This document shows, one piece after another, positions 36,366-47,224 of a stretch of 64,000 bases of DNA. The first letter of the stretch is position 1, and each line of letters opens with the position of its first letter. This stretch comes from Synaphobranchus kaupii. Its lineage: Eukaryota; Chordata; Actinopteri; Anguilliformes; Synaphobranchidae. The DNA is taken from assembly GCA_029718625.1 (NCBI GenBank), contig CM056377.1, forward strand, positions 36,222,457 through 36,286,456, written 5' to 3'. Below the pieces are notes generated by a model. That model was given only the letters and a program-made list of their open reading frames with translations. It ran no database searches and was not told where the DNA came from. Made by a program: the position numbers and the translations under genes.

Positions 36366-37464
36366 ACTTTACGTTCTGCAACAGCAGAACATCTAGATAC
36401 AGAGAGCATATTCTGGGACATCAGCCCTAAAACCAGGTTTTTTTTATAGCATTAATACTGTACAACTCCGGGAAACAGCTAATTGTTTGCCTTTGGCAGG
36501 ATTAAAAGCATCCATTGTGGGTTCAGGCAGATAATAATGCATTATTATGTGAAGCTTTCCTTATATTTGACTTGCCGGTGTGGGAGAAAAGTTTAGATGC
36601 ATATATTTTCTATATGGCTTGTGCTGCGTTTAAAGCAATTGGCCTGACCCTTGTTCTCGAAAGTGCTTAGAGCAGCAAGTGGGAAAGTTTTGAAAAGTTG
36701 CACGTGTACAATTGCACCCTTTAAGTGATGAACAAACAATTCTTGAGAACAGGATGTCACAGAAAACCACACGCAACTTGTGCATGCAAGATGTGCTGTT
36801 TCTGTTCTTAGATGCACCACCAGTGGTCTTTGAGGTTCTGGAAAGAAACTGCCTTTCCCATTGTATGATAATTTAGATGATAAGACATAGAGCAAATCTG
36901 CATTAAAGCCTGAGCTATCCGACTATGAGTAGAGTTCTCCTATAGCACCACTTTGTGTGTTGTCTGGGTGTTCTCTCTTCAGCTGAAAAAACTCAACTCT
37001 GACAAACTTGTCGCTGCCTAGTGGAAGTCTGTTGTAATTGGTCTGGGAGACGAGGATTTCCACCACACTGGCGATATAGGCAAGTTCCTTCGGGGTCCTG
37101 ATTGACGTGGATGAAAGTGAGTATAAACTGAGTATAAACTGAGTCGATAGCGGATTTCCAAATTCTCTCCCGTTTCCTTGGCTTGTTAAATGGGGAACTC
37201 TTCATTATGTGTCCACATTATGCAAGGTAATTTTCTGGCTGCCCATTGCAGAATCTTTAATGCTCTGGACGTGCCAGATGAAAGCACAACCACGATGATG
37301 ACATTATTTAATGGCAGCTGTTGAGGTTGCAGACAAGCACATACTCTCTTCTGAAACATGGGTAATCTTGCTTGCACAGACACAGAGTTGGAGGAGAACA
37401 CTTCATGCATAGCTTGTGCAGCTAGAAAGTGGGCTGATTGACTGGAAGGATACTACAGTATATA

Positions 37465-37465
<1 letters not shown>

Positions 37466-37513
<48 letters not shown>
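37466..37513. repeat. (AT)n microsatellite
   Basis: About 24 uninterrupted AT units, preceded by the small palindrome CAGTATATACTG. Strong cruciform potential. Confidence 0.95.
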
Positions 37514-37516
<3 letters not shown>

Positions 37517-37735
37517 ACCAAATGCTCTTTACTCTCCTTGGCTGGGTTTCAGTTAACGTTTTTTTCTTTTGACTTTGACTAAATAAGTAAGTGCCTGAAA
37601 TTAATAGTCTGTATCATTTCATGTAAAAAGAAATTGGAGTATTGGAGAATGCGCCAGAGGTAAAGTGAACACACAGAGACAATGGCCTTTAGACATTGAT
37701 CGATATCTAAGTGTATGCTTTTTAATGGCCACTTA

Positions 37736-38577
37736 CAGTTGAAGTCGGACGTTTACATATACTTAGGTTGAAGTCATTAAAACTCATTTTTAACCACTCC
37801 ACAGATTTCATGTTAGCAAACTATAGTGTTGGCAGGTCAGTTAGGACATCTACTTTGTGCATGACACAAGTAATTTTTCCAACAATTGTTTACAGACAGA
37901 TTATTTCACTTTTAATTCACTATATCACAATTCCAGTGGGTCAGAAGTTTGCATACACTAAGTTGACTGTGCCTTTACATTTTTTATATTTGGTTGCATA
38001 TCCTTTGCATGCCATAACTTCCTGATGTCTGTGACCCAACAACATCAAAAGACTCTTGATATCTTATTTTCTGGTACTCTTACAAGTGATTCTATAACGT
38101 CTCTGCATTTGATCGATCTCTATGGGAATTGGGGGGTGGGACTAGATTTAGCTGTAAATTATGCTGGAACAGTATGGAATACATGGTTGGTAAAATGGCT
38201 GTAAGTCATCAAGGGTATGAGGTATCAAACAAGCCTCAAACCGTCACTCTGCTGCCAGATATGCAGTAGATGTAGATGGATCACTTTAAGGGTTGTTTCT
38301 CCTGACAAATTTTCCCATTGAACTCTATGGAAAAATAAGTCAGGAGAAGAAAAGTGAATATCATCCATATCTACTGTATTTCTGGCAGCAGAGTGATGAT
38401 TTAAGGCTTGTTTGATACGTCAGACCCTTGATGACTTAGAGCCATTTAGCCAACCATGTGTTTCCACACTGTTCCAGTGTAATGTACAGCTAAATCTAGT
38501 CCCATATCCCCCAATTCCCATAGAGATCCATTCAAATGCAGAGACGTTATAGTATCGCTTGTAAGAGTACAAGAAAG
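37736..38577 (+). mobile_element. Chimeric Tc1 element C: Sleeping Beauty-like left end joined to the shared foldback core
   Basis: After a TA, the left end reads CAGTTGAAGTCGGACGTTTA, close to the salmonid-type Tc1/Sleeping Beauty terminus. A second related motif (GGTCAGAAGTTTGCATACAC, near 37939) lies about 200 bp inside, which is the IR/DR arrangement of that group. From about 37984 the sequence switches to the same palindromic core seen in elements A and B and runs through both arms to about 38577. No Sleeping Beauty right terminus was found, so the element is truncated or its partner end has been lost. No transposase coding sequence is present. Confidence 0.85.
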
Positions 38578-40913
38578 TGTGACCTGTTTAGACACTGTAT
38601 CTTAACAGATACTTCAAAAATTAATTCAGAAAAAGTATTCACACAAACTTCCATAGCTCTGTGAATGTTAATGTTACTCACTGCACTACTTTTTTATAAT
38701 ACATGCTTGCTGTTCGTTTGCTCCGTTGCTAGTCTGAAGTGAGTGAAAGCTTCAGATTTTGGTCCTGTCGATGAATGGAATGGCATCAAGCAAATAAGCA
38801 AATGCATATAGACATTCTCGACTGCTTTAATAGCATAGGCCAGCATTTTAAACATGAACTTATAACATGTTGTAATTAAGCAAATTGTTGTTTTTTTAGA
38901 AGTAATACGAAATTTTAATTTACTCCCAGAGTAAAAGAGTCTAAAATCTGAATTCTGAAGAATGCATAGAAGATTATTTGCTTATTGTGTCACATCTACA
39001 TTCCGGCTAATTAGCTACATTCTCAGCAGCTGCGTGTCTTTGGCTTAGTAACGAGTGCACACAAGTAAATGTATAACCCATCTACTGGTTTGTGTTTGTA
39101 AAGAAATATAAAAGCCAGGCTATTCCATGGGACACCATCTCGGCTAGCTGTGCTTACGTCATTCATTTAGCTTGAATCTAATACATATTCACATGATTTA
39201 TAGTTCCGATTAAGATAAAGTAAACATTCATCATTCATTTAATTAGATTGTATACTGCTGCTGTCAGACAAAGCTCCTGTGATTTTTTCATGCTGGCTTG
39301 CCAACTGCAGTTTGTGCGTGACAGTAAGGGCAACCCCCGACTTCTTGAAATGCAAATGAACCTTCCATTGCGCTGTAAAACCACTAAACCGTAAAACCAC
39401 CGTTGAACCTGTCCACCATTCAACTACAGTTGGCTGAACTTGGGACAACAGTTGATAAATAAAAATACCATAGACATAAATACACTACCCTCTTCAGTGA
39501 TTTTCAAGTAAAAAGAAAAACTCAGCAGTGATGCCACCATAAAGGCTGATTCACTCAGTCAGAAGGTACAGTAGTCACTGTGACAAGTTACAGTAACACA
39601 GTGTTATCACAAACACTATCAAACAGTAACATTTAAATTACAGTTTTTCATGATATTGCAGAGCATAAGAAGTGTGAAGCCGATCTGAATATATTTATAT
39701 ACGTATTTAACTACAGATGTCGCCTGAAGAAAAGATTGGATTTATTGATTCCTTCGGCTATACTTTAATATTACCTTGTATAGTATACTTTACAAAGGAG
39801 CACGTAAATATGACACGAGCAATCTTCTTGTAATTCAGTCACAATGTTTTCCCATTAGTCCAACGGAAATATATGTAACAAGATGCTCGTTTGACGAAGG
39901 CAAACTGAGAGCCCGCATTTCACTGAAAGGAAGAAAGCCGTTATATGGGATGATGGAGGCGGTGCTGTGGGAAGTACATTCCCCAAGGCGGTTCAATAGA
40001 AAAAGCCAGATGATCGGATCAATAATAAGACCAGGCAATAAGACACGCAGGACTGAGACGGGGGTCCTCTGGGACATTTCTATTCTGCTAAAAGAGCAGA
40101 AACAAAGGCTTAATGAGCAGGGTCTCTTCCTTCCACCCACCATGCAACCAATACCTTCTACCAATTCTCCAGAGGTGAATTCCTTAAGATTTCCACAGGG
40201 AGGGCGAGAGTGGACCGCTTTCATCCGCGGGAAGCATTGCTGCTGGTCTTCGAGCCTCAACCAGAATGTTTCACGTCAGCATTGAATCGTTATGTGATTA
40301 GCGGTCGCATGTGTCTTTCGTTCGGATTGGCAAATGGATATTGGACCGGTCTGCGGCCCTCTTTCCCTAATCAGGGTTGGGATTTGTGGAAGAAATCAGC
40401 GGGATTATCAGCAAACACAGGGAAAAAGTTAAAACGCATTCATTCGCATTCATAAAACACAATAGTTCTGTGGGATTTGAGTAAAGACGTATACAGTCGC
40501 AGTCTCTCTAATTCCCATCAAGCTGACAGTTTGACTTTTTTTCTTTCGGCGCACCACACCAAGGACCTGTTCTTATTTCCATTTTCTTTATCATCCTATT
40601 TTCCAGCCATGAAAAAGAATAGATTCAATGCAGCATTTTTCAATTTCAACATTCCTTAAAGCTTTTTTAAGACGTCACCAATCCATTCATTTTTGTGCAT
40701 CTTAGGTAGGTTGTATAGTGAATTTCAAGTCACCAGACCGTTGGCAGCTGGTCATGTTACACGACTGAACATCCCGTTATTATTGTTAAGCCGAGGAAGA
40801 AGGGACAGACGGAGAAGAAGAATATGTTACAGACACCGGGGGGTGCTCTCCTTCATTCCCCTCCCAGCTCTGTTGTGTTTCCAGACCCCCACCCGGTGCC
40901 TGTCTCTTCATAT

Positions 40914-40914
<1 letters not shown>

Positions 40915-40997
<83 letters not shown>
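40915..40997. repeat. (CA)n microsatellite, ~41 units
   Basis: The longest pure CA repeat in the window, 83 bp without interruption, and therefore likely highly polymorphic. It creates His-Thr and Val-Cys repeat frames on the two strands. Confidence 0.98.
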
Positions 40998-40999
<2 letters not shown>

Positions 41000-42544
41000 C
41001 TGTCACAGTGCTCTCTCTTAATTAGCTTTTGGCTCACTTAAGATATAGGTAAGGGAGCTAAAGGTGGTCCTAAATCTGAACTTGGTTTGAAATTGGTTAC
41101 AAAGCAGTGTCCTGTCATTTTCTAGACATTACTCGGATATAATAGCAATGTTAGGAAAATATTTTGCTGATTAAACCAGACGGTTTGCCAGTGTCTGAAA
41201 GCCCAGCAGGGAGAAGACATGTATACATGCAGATAGATAAAGTCCCTCAGATTCAAATCAAAGGCAATCTGTTTTTTTTAAATTCATTTTTCGTCAGTGC
41301 ATCTGATCTAAACACTTTTCACAGAAGGTAAACCTTGGGTTGTTGTATTTTGCTGAAAATGACATATTTCCTTTCAGTAAAGCCTATTACTGTCATTATC
41401 AAAGTCTAATAGAGGAACTGCTTCAATATACAAACCATTACCATGTTACATGTGGCCTTGAAATATCTCAATTTCGGCAAATGTGTCTGTTTGCAAGGCA
41501 GCCATCACATCACAAATCCTGAAAAAGCAGGAAAGCTAATGCTTGCATAATTATAATGTGTTGAGAACTCCAGATATCACGTAACCCTACTTCTTGTCAC
41601 GATTGGACTTAATTTAATTTGCAAATGTTCTGCAATGAAATAAATCAGAAGTTATTCTTTTAATTGAATTCGAAAAGGAAGGCTTTCAACTGTTAATTGC
41701 TCCTGTATCTTCAGTGGTTTACATTCAACCAAGTTTGTCTTCCTACCCGTGCCAATCGGATTCATAACAAATATGCAATTCAGGCTCAGCCATTCAAATT
41801 CAGTCCCAGAGCTACCCGCCATCACATAACCAGGTCTCTGCTTTTAGCTGTGAGAGACACACAGATCTGGGTTTCATTTAATCATGTTGCCTTTTCACTT
41901 TTGTTTTATAACACAAGCTGTTATCATGTTTCCCAAACATCTGTGTGCATTCATCATTTCATAGGGTGACGGATGAAAGTTGCATCATTTATCTTTTTTG
42001 TCATTTCAATTCAGGCGCCTCAGAGAAGGATATATGGAGTTATCAGTTACTTAACACTGTAAAAGACATACAGCACAATTGCCTCAAAATTAATGGAGAT
42101 ATATTGTGCACAGTATTCACTGTAATGGGTAGGCGGATATATAAAAATATACTTTTCAACAGTAATATGATCAATGGTTTAAACAAACAAAAATTCAAAA
42201 ATGGTTTTAACTAAAAATTGCAATTGGCAAAAGCATCCAAGTATCCATTAAACATATACAAGGCCTTCATTGCCACCATTACCACATGATTACATATTTA
42301 TAAATCGTTAGTAAGCATGGGTGCAGAAATGCTCTGAAATGACATCAATTTATGTTATGTTTATATATCACATTCGTGAATATAATTTTACATAATGCCT
42401 TATATCATCATTCACTGAGCCTTCCATTTACTAATGAGTGATTTCTAAAGATGCTACCTCATGTTAATGAAGGAGTTCATGAAGTGTGGCAGGGTTAAAT
42501 AGTAACATAGGAATTCTTCATTATGCGTAGCTTAGAAAATTGAA

Positions 42545-42582
42545 CCCCCCCCCACCTCATACCCCCCCCCCCCCATACCCCC
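42545..42582. repeat. C-rich low-complexity tract
   Basis: C runs of about 9, 14 and 5 separated by ACCTCATA and ATA. G-quadruplex-capable on the minus strand. Confidence 0.85.
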
Positions 42583-43332
42583 ACAGAGCCTGCATCAGAT
42601 CAGTAGTGCCTGAACAGTCTCTGTCCTTGCTACTAAAAGAATGACTCGCTTATCTGAATCTGAATTCATGAATCACTTTGGACTTGTAGCTTGCCTTTTG
42701 TAATAGAAAAAGAGTACATCCATATTTTACATTGAATAATGGTGCGTTTCATCACTGAATCCCGCAGCATTTCCTCCTCCTCATCATCGCAATATGCTCG
42801 CGAAGACGGTGACAATGGAGTCACTTTGTATCCGTCTATGGCTGTCACCTGCCACCTTTAATACTGGGCCTCCTAGCCCTTCATTACATACACCACAAGC
42901 ACCACTCAGAACAGTGTCACACCATACATTTGTCCAGTTGAAAATAAGTTATACACATGTACAAACGACAGTGTTGCCGTTTCGAAAAGCGGTAATGGGC
43001 TCTGGTGGTTTTATTCAATTTTCAGCAAGGAAAGAAAGCCTTTGCTTAATGTTTTCGCTGAGGCTTATCTTACACAGCCTCATAGCGCCTCGTAGAAAGA
43101 AACATATCCTATTTTCATAATACCTGTATTTGTTGTTAACATGCATTGTCCAATAAGCACATGGGTATTGGAGAAATCCTGAGTTACCTAGCCTGCAGGC
43201 GACTAATGCATCCTCGCGTTTTACTGCCATATAAACTCTCACGCTCCTCAGAACAGCAGACCCCTAGTGAACCAGTGGAGGTCAGGTCAGGTGCCGTGGG
43301 TCATGTGACCTGTGCACATCGTAAATTCAGAT

Positions 43333-43353
43333 GGGGGGGTGGGGGGTGGGGGG
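43333..43353 (+). repeat. G-quadruplex candidate
   Basis: Three G runs of six or seven separated by single T residues. Each run can be split, giving four or more G3 tracts with very short loops, a pattern associated with very stable quadruplexes. Confidence 0.7.
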
Positions 43354-46300
43354 ACCTAATGGCTTTCACTCTGTCAGAGATCTCTTCTGTCTTCCCGAGT
43401 CTGAGGGAAAATCCACATCGCCCTTCCTCCACCCGTTTATATCATGGGTGGGTAAATGTGCACGTGACTGAAGTGCTGTCTAAATGCTCAAGAATTTAGG
43501 GAATTAGGGATTAATTTTGACAAAAAGCTAAATCTGTGTGAATCAGCAATCATCAATTCCGTACGTGCGTAATATACACAAGCCTCCTTGAGATAAGGGG
43601 CAGAACGGCAGATAGTTTATATCCCTTCCAAAAGTCTGTCACACCTGTAAGTGCCGTTTCTTCCCCATACTCCAGGTTAAAGTTAGTGGGCGGAGTCCCA
43701 GGGGGTATATTTTCGGGGGAGCGCGGGATGAGCGGTGACGTCGTTTGCAGCAGGTGGCTTAGCGGTAGTGTGACCCCCGTCCCAGCAGATGCTGATATAG
43801 AAAGGATGAGATGAATTAGAGATGAAAGCAGATGACATTTAAGAGGTATGATCCCCGGGACCACATCTCCCCCGCTCTGCATCACCGTCACTTTACCAAC
43901 AAAGTGACCCTACCGTCGGGCCCCGTCAACAGATCGCTCACAGCGAAGCAATGTTGGCAAACACCTGATGTAGACCTGGCACTGAGCCAGTGTGCGGGCA
44001 GCTTTAAGATTTATGTACAAATGATAAGAAAAAGCTGTCACTTTTTACAGAGTGTAATGTCTCCTAGAGTATGAAGTCTCATACCTTTTAATCTGATTAA
44101 AGCATGCTTTATGTCGAGATGTCAATCTATCTGAATAATTTATTAGCAACTGTATAAAAGCGTGTACAGTAAAACATATTTGGGTTGCCAAGGTGAAAGG
44201 CATCGTATATTGGCCAATGGCATGATTTGATTTGATCGTAGAAAGAATAGTACGCAACTAGAAACACTCTACGAACCAGCTGTTATTGCCGATCCAGTCA
44301 CTGTTGCATTAAGTTCTGAATGTAATAATTGAAAGCGAAACACAGCGGACATTTGCATTTAATTATAGTCAAAGTTCAAGAGGAATGTCAATTTAATCCA
44401 GGCTCACGCCCTCGCTAAAACACGTGGAAATGTACTCACTTCAACATGTACTTGCAAACATTCAAACGTACGCACATACACTCTCAAAAATGCACACACG
44501 CTAAAACACGCACGTGCACATGCACACTTAAACATGCTTGTAAACTCTCTCCCTCCCACACGTTTATGCCATAAAAAATGCCTACGCACACACACGCACA
44601 CACACACAAACCTATCATTTGGTGGATAGCATGTGGCTGAACCCAGGAGTCCACCAGCAGGGAGCTTGTGGCTCTTGCCTGACTCTGCGGGAAGCCGGGC
44701 AGCGCTCATGCATCTACCGCAGATAAAACAGAGTATCGCCAGAAAGGAGAGGTGAGGGACGTGTAGCAGACAGTCTGCAATAGCTCCTCTCCTGCCTCCC
44801 AGCGGGAGAGATGCTCCCTCTTATCGCTGCAGGCAGACAGACAGACGAGCGCGCCGGATGCGTTCTGTTGTTCACTGCCCGGTGCCCCCGCGGTCCATTC
44901 CCTCCGCAGAGGCTGCTTCCAAAAAAAGAGGGCCGCATTTACCGCGCACTGAAAAACAGATCGGCTTAGCAGCTTGCTAATTGGACAGAAACTGCACGGG
45001 CACTAATGTCATTGTTACCGTCGGCGGCGGGATGAAAGGGAAGAGATGATTGCCGCGACTCTTTTGAAATGTCGTTTGTTTGACGGCAGAGTGTTTTTAG
45101 GGGGGCACTCATTTCTGATTCGGAAACTGACGCGGGAGCACAGAAGTCGCCGTATACATGGATAACGCGCCCGTACGCCACTCCCAACAGACCTCCGTGT
45201 AGTACCTCCCAGAACCATCTCCGCTAATGGTCCGTCCGCACCCCTCACCCCTCACAAGGCGTGGTTCTGATGAGGGACGGAGAGCTGTCGCCTTGCCAGG
45301 CATGCTGGGTAGCAGTGCTCTGAGCAGCGCCATGGCAACAATCGCCAGGCTGACAAGGGCCATTGTCACACTTTAATTGGACCAGATCCAAGAATCATTG
45401 TGGCATCGGTGGCGTTTAGGGTCCTCGAGGGACGGCCACGTTCATTGGACGGACCTCTGTGGCTCCTCCTATGTTTGCACCGATGGACTTAGACCTACCG
45501 ATTGCTATGAAGTGGATCTTATTTAATTAGCCACTGCGGAATGTGCTCGCCTGAATTCAAATAACGTAATTCCATTTGTTTGCATTTTTCATTGTTCATA
45601 CATAATTATCAACGCGCTCTCTGTCCCTTTGATTTGTCTCTTTAGGCAGCCGCATTAACCAGGCTCTACCTAAGCTGTGACGGAGCCTGTACAGCCACAT
45701 CTCGGAGTGATTGCTCCTGCTACCGCCAGCGTAGCTAAACTGCAGCCTTCAACGGCCGCACAGATGAAAACCAGCCCAGCCCGTTTGTGCATTTTAATGA
45801 GAAACCTCTACAGAGAAACATTTGGGAGGGAGCTCGCGGAAGTCCCCTCCAGTGTCTTCTCCTACGGGGGGTCTCGGAAAAGGAATGTACAGTCGTTTGG
45901 GCTTCGTTCTTATCCCCGAACCCCAGACATTTTCCGCGCTGCCTCGGCCGCGTTGGCGCGCCACGAAATGAATGCCCTGCTCCTCTCTGCCCCCCTCTTT
46001 CGTAATGCTTGTCTTCACGGATCAAAGTGCGGCTGTCTGCGGGGATGTACTCGGTCTCTGGGGGAAAGCCTTTGATCCGTGGAGTGAATGCGTGTAGCGC
46101 AGTCTCCCAGTGTAGTCTCCTGTATAGGTGCTGCGGATTAATTAGGTAGATTTTGTTTTCCCCGCCGGATTTGTTTTTTTGCGGCGCGGCTCCTAATCCG
46201 CTAAATATTTCCCCACATTATGGGTGTGTTCCGTCACTGCTTTCTACGCATTAAAATAATGATTTGGGTCGTTGGTGCAGTACGTGGCACTGTGCAGGAA

Positions 46301-46624
46301 CTGTGCAGAACCCACTGTCAGACAGTAGGTGATAAGGCTGTTAATGGCCTCCATGCCTTTAAAATAGCATGCGTTTTGGTGACATTCAGCCCTTCTGCGG
46401 CGTCCCGGGCTGTGGGAAGAAGGCTATTTCTTGTTAAATGCCATAGTTTCACCCTCTGGTAATCCAGTTCCCTATCAGCTAAGCTCCTATTCTCGCTATT
46501 GTCTTTGCCTGTATTCAACTCATCCGGGTCACCTGGAGCTGGATCATTATAACTTTTAGAAAACTTGATTCATTTTTGGCATATGTATTGACTTTTACTA
46601 CTTTTTGAAATATAAACTTGTTAT

Positions 46625-46811
46625 AGAGGGGGCAGGACAAGATAAGCCTTGGCTTCATCCTGTCCCTTCTCGAACTTATTGTTTTTTTTTTTGTTTTTTT
46701 ACTTGAATGTTTTTATCTTAATGTAGTTGGTGATTATTACAAATTGTGTTTTTTTATGTTTGTTTATGGTTCGAGAAAAATAAAGATCAAATCAAATCAA
46801 ATCAAATCAAA
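46625..46811 (+). mobile_element. Non-LTR retroposon 3' end with (ATCAA)n tail
   Basis: A GATAAGCCTTGGCTTCATCC block is followed by T-rich sequence, then GTTCGAGAAAAATAAAG and a pure five-base repeat of ATCAA (46786-46811). This arrangement, a conserved 3' UTR motif ending in a short tandem repeat instead of poly(A), is typical of fish LINE tails or SINEs that borrow them. The 5' boundary is not visible. It sits about 80 bp left of a hAT MITE. Confidence 0.55.
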
Positions 46812-46890
46812 TGGCCGACAGTGTGGCATCTCGAATACTGACCTACCTTGTGGGTCCCCACCCCCCACCCCACCATCTGAGGCTGTAGGC

Positions 46891-47224
46891 CAGGGGTTCC
46901 CAAACATTTTTCTTATGTGACCGCAAATTAACGGCTCACAAATGTACGCGACCACAACACCCAACACACGCCTCTGTTGAAAATGACATAAATCACAGAG
47001 TAGATGCATTCTGTGATTTGTTAAAATTTATGAAGTAACGATTACATTTTTATTTTTGGGTTGTTGAAATGTTCGATGTAGTACATTCACATATTTGGAA
47101 GAGACAAAAAAACTTTCTATTCTTATTTTCAAAAAAAATTAAAAATAATAAAAATGTCAGGCGACCCCATCCTCAAATCAGGTGACCCCACTTGGGGTCG
47201 CGACCCACAGTTTGGGAACCCCTG
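46891..47224. mobile_element. hAT MITE, 334 bp
   Basis: The ends are CAGGGGTTCCCAAAC and its exact reverse complement GTTTGGGAACCCCTG, a terminus common in vertebrate hAT families. The flanking octamers CTGTAGGC and CCGAAGGC agree at six of eight positions, consistent with a decayed 8-bp target duplication. The interior is AT-rich with no coding potential. Subterminal sequence carries additional GACCCC/GGGGTC motifs near the right end. Confidence 0.9.

Larger units (their letters stand above)
32352..37735. other. Unique non-coding sequence with two GC-rich blocks
   Basis: No gene recognised. CpG-dense complex sequence occupies about 33180-33520 and 34150-34760; AT-rich sequence occupies 35000-35500. 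Near 33115 a TAGCTCAATCAGCAGAAC stretch resembles a tRNA A box but lacks a matching B box. At 33765 an acceptor-like ...GACATCGCAG precedes a roughly 60-codon open stretch (to about 34018) that I cannot assign. Confidence 0.4.
38578..46619. other. Unique non-coding sequence (regulatory-looking patches)
   Basis: No gene recognised. 39776-40285 is open for 169 codons on the plus strand but has no domain, no coding-like composition and no splice context I trust. Complex CpG-containing sequence occupies 44700-45600 and 45640-46200, with homeodomain-type TTAATTA/CTAATTG sites at their edges. Simple repeats are annotated separately. Confidence 0.4.

Noticed and set aside
39776..40285. 169-codon plus-strand open frame
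   Set aside because: No domain, ordinary base composition, and an overlapping 141-codon frame on the minus strand; a frame of this length is expected by chance in 64 kb.
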